A stretch of 64,000 nt of DNA from HKCCE3408 sp039183205 (GTDB lineage: Bacteria > Pseudomonadota > Alphaproteobacteria > Rhodobacterales > Rhodobacteraceae). The notes under the pieces were generated by a model that saw nothing but the letters and a program-made list of their open reading frames with translations, was not told the DNA's origin and did not search any database. The first letter of the stretch is position 1; every line of letters begins with the position of its first letter. Where the stretch lies: contig JBCDBR010000009.1 of the NCBI GenBank assembly GCA_039183205.1, forward strand, positions 1 to 64,000, in the 5' to 3' direction. Shown in pieces: positions 17,000 through 24,070 of this stretch. A program made the translations under genes and the position numbers.

Positions 17000-18910
17000 A
17001 TGTCTCTGCCCCCCGGATTTCTCGATGAATTGCGCAGCCGAACATCGCTTGCCGATGTGGTCGGGCGCAAGGTGATTTGGGATGCGCGGAAATCCAATCA
17101 AGCAAAGGGCGATATGTGGGCGCCCTGCCCGTTTCACCAAGAGAAGACGGCAAGCTTCCATGTCGAGGATCGCAAAGGATTTTACTATTGCTTCGGCTGT
17201 CATGCCAAAGGCGATCTCTTCAAATTCGTTCAGGAAACGGAAAATGTAAGCTTCATCGAAGCGGTTGAAATCCTGGCGCGCGAGGCTGGGATGACGATGC
17301 CGGAACGGGACCCCCAGGCCCAGGAAAAGGCCGACAGGCAAACTGAGCTGGCCGACGTCACCGAAGCTGCGGCCCAGTTTTTCCGGCTGCAATTGAAGAC
17401 CGGTGCGGCGCAGGCGGCACGCGATTACCTCGACCGCCGCGGCCTCAGCGCAGATATGCGTGCGCGCTTTGAAATCGGCTTTGCCCCGAATAGCCGGACC
17501 GCGACCCTGGAGGCTTTGGGTGCAAAGGGGATCAATCAGGCGCGCATCATCGAAGCCGGCATCGCCAGCAAACCGGACGATGGCGGCGCCCCCTATGATG
17601 CCTTCCGCGACCGCATCGTGTTCCCAATCCGCAACCAACGCGGGCGCTGCATCGGTTTTGGCGGCCGCGCGATGGACCCGAATGCGCGCGCCAAATACCT
17701 CAATACCCGCGAAACGCCGCTTTTTGACAAGGGGCGCGCACTCTTCAATCACGGACCTGCGCGCGCGGCGGCGGGCAAGGGCGAACCGGTGATTGTCGCC
17801 GAAGGATATATGGATGTCATCGCGCTGGTTCAGGCCGGCTTCGGCGCGGCGGTTGCGCCGCTGGGCACCGCCATCACCGAGGATCAGCTTCGGCTTTTGT
17901 GGCGCATGGCCGATGAACCTATCGTGGCGTTGGACGGCGACAAAGCCGGTCTCCGGGCCGCGATGCGGCTCATTGATATTGCGCTGCCGATGCTAGAGCC
18001 TGGAAAATCCCTGCGGTTCGCGTTGATGCCCCCGGGCCAAGACCCCGACGATCTGATCCGAACCGGCGGCGCGGATGCGATGACGCGGGTGCTCGACGGT
18101 GCGGCGCCATTGGTTGATCTGTTGTGGCGGCGCGAAACCGAAGGGCGTGTCTTTGACAGCCCCGAACGGCGGGCAGCCCTGGATGTGGCGCTGAATAAAG
18201 CCGTCGCTATGATCCGCGACCCGGGGCTGCGCCACCATTACGGCCAAACGCTAAAGGATCTGCGTTGGCGATTTTTCCGGCCAAAGGGTCGCGCAAAGAC
18301 ATCGCGTATCCCCGACATCGCGCCGCGCGCGGAAACCGCCGGCTCGGCGCTGGCCGCTGGTGAGGTCGCCGAAACGGCGATGCGGTCCAGTCTCATCCTG
18401 GCAACCTTGGCGCATCACGCCCCTCTTATCGAAACGTTCGAAACGGCGCTTGAGCGGCTTGATACCGGTGATTTTGAGTTGAATCGCCTCTGCCAATGCC
18501 TCTTGCGCCTGTCTGGCCAGGGACAAAATGACTTAAATGCCGCAATAGATGCAGAGAATTTGCGGGAAACCCTTGAAAATCTGATGCTGCTCGGCCATGT
18601 GCGGCTCCAGGCGTGGATCCGCGACCCCAATAGTTCCGACCAGGCTCAGCAATGTCTGACCGAGGAATTCGCCAAATTGGCAGCACGGCGCGGGATTGAT
18701 CACGAGCTGGCCGAGGGCCGCGAAGAGCTGTCGGGCGACGAGGTGCGCCCGCATCTTGCGTGGCGGATTAACGAGGCTGTTCGCAAACGCCATGAGGCTG
18801 AACGTGCGCTGGGCGAAGATGGGTCAGATGACGACCTCGTCGACCAACGTGACCGGGAACGTTTCCTGCGCGTCATCGAAGGCGCGGGACGCAAGGAAAA
18901 AAGGCACTGA
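17000..18910 (+). CDS. dnaG: DNA primase
   Basis: A 636-residue primase that lays RNA primers at the replication fork. The N-terminal zinc ribbon uses Cys43, His46, Cys64 and Cys67 (APCPFHQEKTASFH, FYYCFGCHAKGD). The TOPRIM core contains the EGYMD motif, then ALDGDKAG, and GQDPDD, all with intact acidic residues. The C-terminal third would contact the replicative helicase. ATG at 17000 is chosen over 16931 because MSLPPGFLDELR is the family start. It is followed by rpoD after 87 bp, as in the macromolecular synthesis operon, with no rpsU upstream. Confidence 0.97.
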   Translation: MSLPPGFLDELRSRTSLADVVGRKVIWDARKSNQAKGDMWAPCPFHQEKTASFHVEDRKGFYYCFGCHAKGDLFKFVQETENVSFIEAVEILAREAGMTMPERDPQAQEKADRQTELADVTEAAAQFFRLQLKTGAAQAARDYLDRRGLSADMRARFEIGFAPNSRTATLEALGAKGINQARIIEAGIASKPDDGGAPYDAFRDRIVFPIRNQRGRCIGFGGRAMDPNARAKYLNTRETPLFDKGRALFNHGPARAAAGKGEPVIVAEGYMDVIALVQAGFGAAVAPLGTAITEDQLRLLWRMADEPIVALDGDKAGLRAAMRLIDIALPMLEPGKSLRFALMPPGQDPDDLIRTGGADAMTRVLDGAAPLVDLLWRRETEGRVFDSPERRAALDVALNKAVAMIRDPGLRHHYGQTLKDLRWRFFRPKGRAKTSRIPDIAPRAETAGSALAAGEVAETAMRSSLILATLAHHAPLIETFETALERLDTGDFELNRLCQCLLRLSGQGQNDLNAAIDAENLRETLENLMLLGHVRLQAWIRDPNSSDQAQQCLTEEFAKLAARRGIDHELAEGREELSGDEVRPHLAWRINEAVRKRHEAERALGEDGSDDDLVDQRDRERFLRVIEGAGRKEKRH

Positions 18911-18997
18911 TTGGGTGTGCGAATTGATGATTCGCGCTAACTAGTTTCGGATAGAAGCAATCCGAATCAGTCGCCACGTCAAAGGAACCGCAATCGC

Positions 18998-20977
18998 ATG
19001 GCCAAAGACACCGAAGAGCGTAAGCCGGAAAGCGAAGAGCAGGAAATCAGCCTTGATATGAGCCAGGCGGCGGTCAAGAAGATGATCGCCGAGGCCCGGA
19101 CGCGCGGCTACATCACTTACGACCAGCTCAACGCCGTTCTGCCGCCCGATCAGGTGAGTTCCGAACAAATCGAAGATGTGATGTCGATGCTGAGCGAAAT
19201 GGGCATCAACGTCATCGAGGATGAAGAGGCCGAAGACGACAGCGAGGCCAAACCAGCGACCGAGGTCGTCGCAGCGTCGACCTCCCGCGAAATCGCGGTT
19301 GCGCAGACAGATACCGAAAAACTCGACCGTACCGACGACCCGGTTCGGATGTATCTGCGCGAAATGGGCAGCGTGGAGCTGCTTAGCCGTGAAGGTGAGA
19401 TTGCGATTGCCAAACGCATCGAGGCTGGCCGCAACACGATGATTGCCGGGCTTTGCGAAAGCCCGCTGACCTTTCAGGCGATCACAATCTGGCGCGACGA
19501 ACTTCTCGACGAAGATATCTTGCTGCGCGACGTGATCGACCTTGATGCCACCTTTGGCCGCTCGATGGGCGAAGACGGTGACGAGCCCGTCGTCGATACC
19601 ACCTCTGCGGCCGCGCCGGAAAAGAAGGCCGAAGCCGAGCCTGAATTGGACGCCGATGGCAATCCGATCGCCTCGGATGACGACGATGATGATGACGATC
19701 AGGCCAATATGTCCCTCGCAGCGATGGAGGCGACGCTAAAGCCGCGGGTGCTTGAGACCCTCGACCAGATCGCCATGGATTATGCGCGCCTTTCCGAGAT
19801 GCAGGATTTGCGGATCTCGGCCACGCTCAACGAAGACGAAAGCTTTACCGACAAAGAAGAGACCGAATACCAAGAGCTGCGCGCCGAAATCGTCGAATTG
19901 GTGAATGAGCTTCACCTCCACAATAACCGGATTGAGGCGCTGATCGACCAGCTCTACGGGATCAACCGTCGGATCATGTCGATCGATAGCGGCATGGTAA
20001 AGTTGGCGGACCAAGCGCGCATAAACAGGCGCGAATTCGTCGAAGAATACAAAGGCGCCGAACTTGACCCGTCCTGGGTTGACCGGATGTGCGAAAAGTC
20101 CGGCCGGGGTTGGCAGGCGCTGTTCGAAAAAAGCCGCGAAAAGGTCGAAGACCTGCGCGGCGACATGGCGCAAGTCGGTCAGTATGTCGGGCTCGACATC
20201 AGCGAGTTTCGTCGCATCGTCGCCCAAGTCCAAAAGGGTGAAAAAGAGGCGCGCCAGGCCAAGAAAGAGATGGTCGAGGCCAACCTGCGCCTGGTGATTT
20301 CGATTGCCAAGAAATATACCAATCGCGGTCTGCAATTCCTCGATCTTATCCAAGAAGGCAATATCGGCCTGATGAAGGCGGTCGATAAGTTCGAATACCG
20401 CCGCGGCTACAAATTCTCGACCTATGCGACCTGGTGGATCCGCCAAGCAATCACCCGCTCGATCGCGGATCAGGCGCGTACGATCCGTATCCCGGTCCAT
20501 ATGATCGAAACGATCAACAAGCTTGTCCGCACCGGTCGCCAAATGCTGCACGAAATCGGCCGTGAGCCGACGCCCGAGGAATTGGCCGAAAAACTGCAAA
20601 TGCCGCTGGAAAAAGTGCGCAAGGTGATGAAAATCGCCAAAGAACCGATTTCCTTGGAAACGCCCATCGGCGACGAAGAAGACAGCCAGCTTGGCGATTT
20701 CATCGAGGACAAGAACGCCGTTCTGCCCTTGGACAGCGCCATCCAAGAAAACCTCAAAGAAACCACAACCCGGGTTCTGGCCTCGCTCACCCCGCGCGAA
20801 GAGCGCGTGCTGCGCATGCGCTTCGGCATCGGCATGAACACCGACCATACGCTGGAAGAGGTCGGCCAACAGTTCAGCGTGACCCGCGAACGCATCCGTC
20901 AGATCGAAGCGAAGGCGTTGCGGAAACTCAAGCACCCGAGCCGCAGCCGGAAGCTGAGGTCGTTCCTAGATCAGTGA
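18998..20977 (+). CDS. rpoD: Housekeeping RNA polymerase sigma factor (sigma-70)
   Basis: A 659-residue primary sigma factor. Region 1.1 occupies roughly residues 20-80. A long non-conserved region follows, holding an acidic linker with eight consecutive aspartates near residues 227-235. Region 2 (ANLRLVISIAKKYTNRGLQF, DLIQEGNIGLMKAVDKF, TYATWWIRQAI) starts near residue 425, then region 3, and region 4 with the helix-turn-helix (LEEVGQQFSVTRERIRQIEAKAL) near 620-645. AAAGGA precedes the ATG by 10 bases. The leader between dnaG and rpoD contains a GCGAAT/ATTCGC hairpin (18919-18935). Its TGA overlaps the start of the next gene. Confidence 0.97.
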   Translation: MAKDTEERKPESEEQEISLDMSQAAVKKMIAEARTRGYITYDQLNAVLPPDQVSSEQIEDVMSMLSEMGINVIEDEEAEDDSEAKPATEVVAASTSREIAVAQTDTEKLDRTDDPVRMYLREMGSVELLSREGEIAIAKRIEAGRNTMIAGLCESPLTFQAITIWRDELLDEDILLRDVIDLDATFGRSMGEDGDEPVVDTTSAAAPEKKAEAEPELDADGNPIASDDDDDDDDQANMSLAAMEATLKPRVLETLDQIAMDYARLSEMQDLRISATLNEDESFTDKEETEYQELRAEIVELVNELHLHNNRIEALIDQLYGINRRIMSIDSGMVKLADQARINRREFVEEYKGAELDPSWVDRMCEKSGRGWQALFEKSREKVEDLRGDMAQVGQYVGLDISEFRRIVAQVQKGEKEARQAKKEMVEANLRLVISIAKKYTNRGLQFLDLIQEGNIGLMKAVDKFEYRRGYKFSTYATWWIRQAITRSIADQARTIRIPVHMIETINKLVRTGRQMLHEIGREPTPEELAEKLQMPLEKVRKVMKIAKEPISLETPIGDEEDSQLGDFIEDKNAVLPLDSAIQENLKETTTRVLASLTPREERVLRMRFGIGMNTDHTLEEVGQQFSVTRERIRQIEAKALRKLKHPSRSRKLRSFLDQ

Positions 20978-21429
20978 AAACTGTCCAAGGTGACGTTATC
21001 AAACTTGCTCTGTTGGGCAAATTTGATGTGATCGTTCATGGCTGCAATTGCATGAACACGATGGGCGCCGGCATTGCCAAATCAATTGCTGCGGCATTCC
21101 CCGAGGCTTTCTCGGCGGACAAAGCAACCCTCAAAGGTGACGTTGCCAAGTTAGGCACGATTTCCCGCGCGACCGTCATACGCGATGGCGTGCACATTAC
21201 GATTGTGAATGCCTATACTCAATTCGACTACAAGGGACGCGGCCGCAAAGTCGATTATGATGCATTACGTAGTTGCTTCCGCGCAGTCGGACACGAATTC
21301 CCCAATGCTCGGATCGGTTATCCGATGATAGGCGCCGGCCTCGCGGGAGGTGACTGGGACAAGATTGCACCGATCATAAATCAGGAGCTGTCTGGTTGTG
21401 ATCATTGTCTCGTCATTTGGGCAGGATAG
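20974..21429 (+). CDS. Macro-domain protein (ADP-ribose binding)
   Basis: A 151-residue single macro domain. The N-terminal motif VQGDVIKL (Asp7), then HGCNCMNTMGAGIAKSI (Asn25 and the Gly-rich loop), and PMIGAGLAGGDW are the ADP-ribose contacts. Macro domains bind or hydrolyse ADP-ribose, ADP-ribose-1-phosphate or ADP-ribosylated targets. The -NCMNTMGAG- form is the one I associate with phage and toxin-linked members. The start is GTG, and GTGA is shared with the rpoD stop codon, so translation must follow rpoD. The gene is visibly less GC-rich than dnaG and rpoD and uses AT-ending codons, suggesting transfer. No ADP-ribosyltransferase partner is visible in the window. Confidence 0.88.
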   Translation: MKTVQGDVIKLALLGKFDVIVHGCNCMNTMGAGIAKSIAAAFPEAFSADKATLKGDVAKLGTISRATVIRDGVHITIVNAYTQFDYKGRGRKVDYDALRSCFRAVGHEFPNARIGYPMIGAGLAGGDWDKIAPIINQELSGCDHCLVIWAG

Positions 21430-21479
21430 CAAAAGGCCGATCCGTTGGGCGAATGGCCACCGACAGAGTGCCATCCTGA

Positions 21480-21698
21480 GCACACGCCTTCACCTCAGGA
21501 CGCGCACTAGGCTTCCCCGAGCCTTGGCATTTTATTGGAGAACGCAGAGAGAAGATCGTTGACCATTGGAAACTAATTTCTAACGCTGCTCGGCTAGCTA
21601 CGTCTGACTTTCTTGATAGTCCGTTCGATTTTCGGCTCGACGGAGTGCCAATGTCTGAATTGATCGAGCGAACTGAAAAACAGAAAAATAGCGAATAA
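21480..21698 (+). pseudogene. Orphan reading frame, probable gene remnant
   Basis: After a TGA at 21477 the frame stays open for 72 codons to a TAA at 21696. It reads like protein: ...GFPEPWHFIGERREKIVDHW, then KLISNAARLATSDFLDSPFD, then FRLDGVPMSELIERTEKQK. Amphipathic spacing and codon choice (AT-ending, like the macro gene just before) support former coding. No ATG, GTG or TTG with a ribosome binding site lies near the front; the first ATG in frame is 18 codons from the end. An ATG (21453) in the same frame leads straight into the TGA. I take it as the 3' remnant of a transferred gene whose 5' part was lost. Family not recognised. Confidence 0.4.
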
Positions 21699-22291
21699 CG
21701 GCAGCGATTGAAATATAGGCAACCTTAAGCCGCCCGGGACGAGGCCGAAGGCCGCCGGGCGAGCGCCTGCCCGTCCCGGCGGGCTGGCGCTTTGGCAACC
21801 TTGCGCGCCGATCATTCGAAGCTCGGACATGGCCAGCATAAAACGCGAAGAACTCCCGTAGTGGCGCCACCCCACGGGCAGGCCCTCACCCGGCTCAGCT
21901 CTACCGAAACCCATGAAACCGTACGGCAATCGCGCGTCTAGCCGCGCAAGCCCGGTTAACAGCCGCCGCCAAGAAACCCGAACCATCGGCGGCCCGTCCC
22001 CATGGATCGAAGGGCTCGCAAAACGCGCCTCGCCGCATGCTCGGAGCCCGGGTGTTTCGCCATAAGCCGGTCCCGAAAAACCGTCAGCAGCGGTCCTCTA
22101 TGGACCGCCGGCGCACATCGTTTGGCACCCCGCACATAGGTCGGAACCTTTCAGGATGAATGAGGTCATCCGACAATTGGGAAACCGTTCAACCGTCTCC
22201 AAGCGCCGCCTTCGTTCTGTCGGACCAGCTTAAGCGCGTGGCTTAGGCGAAAAGGTTAACGCGTGTCGGCTGATGATCGCGCAGGCCCGCG
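21699..22291. other. Gene-free segment with several strong hairpins
   Basis: No supportable gene. Possible secondary structures include a branched element with outer stem CCGGGACG/CGTCCCGG (21734-21741 with 21772-21779), which encloses GGCC/GGCC (21743-21753) and GGGC/GCCC (21757-21772). Others are CCCGT...ACGGG enclosing GTGGCGCCAC (21855-21878), GCGCG/CGCGC (21932-21947), and CGGTCC/GGACCG (22091-22107). The density suggests a structured RNA or a repeat element. I could not match it to RNase P RNA, tmRNA, SRP RNA or 6S RNA by their conserved cores. A minus-strand frame (21594-21986) runs through it but has non-coding composition. Confidence 0.4.
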
Positions 22292-22335
22292 TCTATACCC
22301 GATCTATACGGGATATATACCGGTTCTATATCGGC
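22292..22335. repeat. Four tandem 11-bp repeats
   Basis: Four adjacent 11-base units: TCTATACCCGA (22292), TCTATACGGGA (22303), TATATACCGGT (22314), TCTATATCGGC (22325). The first six bases are almost invariant (T-C/A-TATA) and the remainder is GC-rich. The period equals about one helical turn, so the TATA blocks lie on one face of the DNA. They sit 160 bp upstream of the HlyU-family gene. Possibilities are an operator array, a bending element or a small minisatellite. Confidence 0.6.
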
Positions 22336-22495
22336 AGGTTCCAATGCGCTCTCTCCGGCCACGCCAAACCTTAACGCCGAGCCGCGACGCCAATCTTCAG
22401 TGCTCCAGGGCAAAGGCGTGACACCGGTAGGCTTCCCCCCGGCGTCTCGACCCATTACCATTGCGCGCATCCAAGGCCCTCGACCGGAGCACCCT

Positions 22496-22756
22496 ATGTC
22501 CTTTCTTTCCAAGCTTTTTGGCGGTTCACCGTCCCAGCCAGAGCCTAAGGCCGAGACCTATGAAGGTTTCACGATTACCCCGGCGCCACAGCGCGACGGA
22601 AGTTCTTGGCGCATTGCAGCGCGGATCGAAAAGGACGGCAAGACCCATGACATGATCCGTGCGGATACTTTGGCCAGTCAAGATGACGCCACCATGGCCT
22701 CCACTGCCAAAGCCAAGCAACTCATCGACGAACAGGGCCCACATTTGTTTGGCTAG
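22496..22756 (+). CDS. HlyU-family protein
   Basis: An 86-residue protein of the short HlyU family named as transcriptional activators. The sequence begins MSFLSKLFGG, then ETYEGFTITPAPQRDGSSWR, then ARIEKDGKTHDMIRADTL, and ends AKQLIDEQGPHLF, which matches the family end to end. The family has no classical DNA-binding helix, so the regulatory role is by name only. GGAG lies 6 bases before the ATG at 22496. An in-frame upstream extension to 22400 has no family support. The gene is convergent with meaB and stands downstream of the 11-bp repeat array. Confidence 0.8.
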   Translation: MSFLSKLFGGSPSQPEPKAETYEGFTITPAPQRDGSSWRIAARIEKDGKTHDMIRADTLASQDDATMASTAKAKQLIDEQGPHLFG

Positions 22757-22776
22757 CAGACGATTGGGGCAGGACC

Positions 22777-22796
22777 GACGCCGCGATCGCGGCGTC
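22777..22796. repeat. Perfect 20-base palindrome between convergent genes
   Basis: GACGCCGCGATCGCGGCGTC is a perfect palindrome centred on GCGATCGC. It lies in the 93-bp gap between the ends of the HlyU-family gene and meaB. It has no T-run on either side, so it may be a bidirectional Rho-dependent or weak terminator, a REP-like element or a protein site. Confidence 0.5.
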
Positions 22797-22849
22797 CGGG
22801 ACGGCGAGCGCTCCCAGAATGGGGGCGTGAGGTGGCCCGATCCCTTGCT

Positions 22850-23821
22850 CTAGCTGTCCAAAACCTGCGCGGCGGCCGCGTCGGGGCTCATCTCTCCCGC
22901 CGCCACACGCGCAGCGAGCTTTGCCATATCTGCCGCGACGTTTGGCTCACGCAAGCGCGCCAGGAGCCGCGCGCGGACTTCCTCTTCGAACCAATGCACA
23001 GATTGCGCGCGCCGCGTTTTGGCCCACCAGCCTTCAGCCTTGCGCCACGCGGCCAGGGCCTTCATCTCGTGCCACGCGCCATCCAACCCCTCTTCGGCAA
23101 GGGCCGAAACTGGCATCGCCTTGGGAAACCCTTCCGGGTCTTGGCCGCGTTTGCGCAACAGACGAAGCGCGCCTGTATAGTCGGCAACGGTGCGGGATGC
23201 GGCGGGCGCTAGATCGCCATCGGCCTTATTGACCAAGATAATATCCGCCATCTCCATGATTCCGCGTTTGACGCCTTGCAACTCGTCTCCGCCGGCCGGT
23301 GCCAAGAGCAAAACAAAAAGATCGCAAAGCTGGGCCACCATGGTTTCCGACTGGCCCACACCCACAGTCTCGATCAGGATCACATCAAAACCGGCGCCCT
23401 CACACAGGGCGACTGCCTCGCGCGTACGCTGCGCGACGCCGCCCAAATGCGTGGCCGACGGCGATGGTCGAATGAATGCCTCAGCGCGGCGCGCCAGGCG
23501 TTCCATCCTTGTCTTGTCGCCCAAAATCGATCCGCCAGAGCGGGCCGAAGACGGATCGACGGCCAAGACGGCAACGCGCAACCGTTCATCAACCAGCATC
23601 AAACCGAACGCCTCAATGAAACTCGATTTCCCGACGCCTGGGGTGCCCGAAAGTCCGATGCGGAGCGCCTGGCGATTGGAAGTCCCGAGTTGCGCAAGCA
23701 ATGCCGTCGCCGCAGCCCGATGATCGGCCCGGGTGCTTTCGACCAAGGTCACCGCGCGCGCCAGTGCGCGGCGGTCTCCTGCGGCAACGGCTTCGGCCAA
23801 TGCTTCGGTGTCAGGCATCAT
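22850..23821 (-). CDS. meaB: Methylmalonyl-CoA mutase-associated GTPase MeaB
   Basis: A 323-residue G3E-type GTPase that protects and reactivates the B12-dependent methylmalonyl-CoA mutase (ArgK/MeaB family). The P-loop is GTPGVGKS at residues 59-66. The Mg-binding segment AVDPSSARSGGSILGDKTRM follows near residue 85, then ETVGVGQSE near 145, and NKAD as the guanine-specificity motif. The frame runs to 23857, but the double ATG at 23821/23818 gives the family-like N-terminus MMPDTEALAEAV. No clear Shine-Dalgarno distinguishes the two. The mutase genes are not in the window. It is divergent from hrpB across a 249-bp gap. Confidence 0.92.
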   Translation of the reverse strand: MMPDTEALAEAVAAGDRRALARAVTLVESTRADHRAAATALLAQLGTSNRQALRIGLSGTPGVGKSSFIEAFGLMLVDERLRVAVLAVDPSSARSGGSILGDKTRMERLARRAEAFIRPSPSATHLGGVAQRTREAVALCEGAGFDVILIETVGVGQSETMVAQLCDLFVLLLAPAGGDELQGVKRGIMEMADIILVNKADGDLAPAASRTVADYTGALRLLRKRGQDPEGFPKAMPVSALAEEGLDGAWHEMKALAAWRKAEGWWAKTRRAQSVHWFEEEVRARLLARLREPNVAADMAKLAARVAAGEMSPDAAAAQVLDS

Positions 23822-24070
23822 CGATGGGGTATCTTTCGGCCTTTGGATCGGGCGCACCTTGTCCAGATGCCGCCAATATTGTCCAGTAGCGAAAGGGCAA
23901 CCGGCATCAATCGGTTCGGAATTGCGCGGGCCAATCGTCGTGCCGGACTATCTCCTTCGGTTCACCGTACCACCCTCTCAACCGCGTCATCCGTTGGGCT
24001 TTGGGTGTTGACGCCGATCTGTCTGCACCCGCTCTATGGCTTGGTGCCAGGACAAGAGCATAAGACCGAC

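Noticed and set aside
18911..18997. Attenuator before rpoD (GCGAAT/ATTCGC hairpin)
   Set aside because: The stem is only six pairs with no T-run, so I do not list it as a terminator.
21594..21986. Minus-strand frame of 130 codons in the hairpin-rich segment
   Set aside because: It runs through several perfect stem-loops, has no ribosome binding site, and its Arg/Pro/Gly/Ser-rich translation looks like non-coding high-GC DNA.
22243..22512. Minus-strand frame of 89 codons over the 11-bp repeats
   Set aside because: It covers the repeat array and the start of the convincing HlyU-family gene on the other strand, and shows no family motif.
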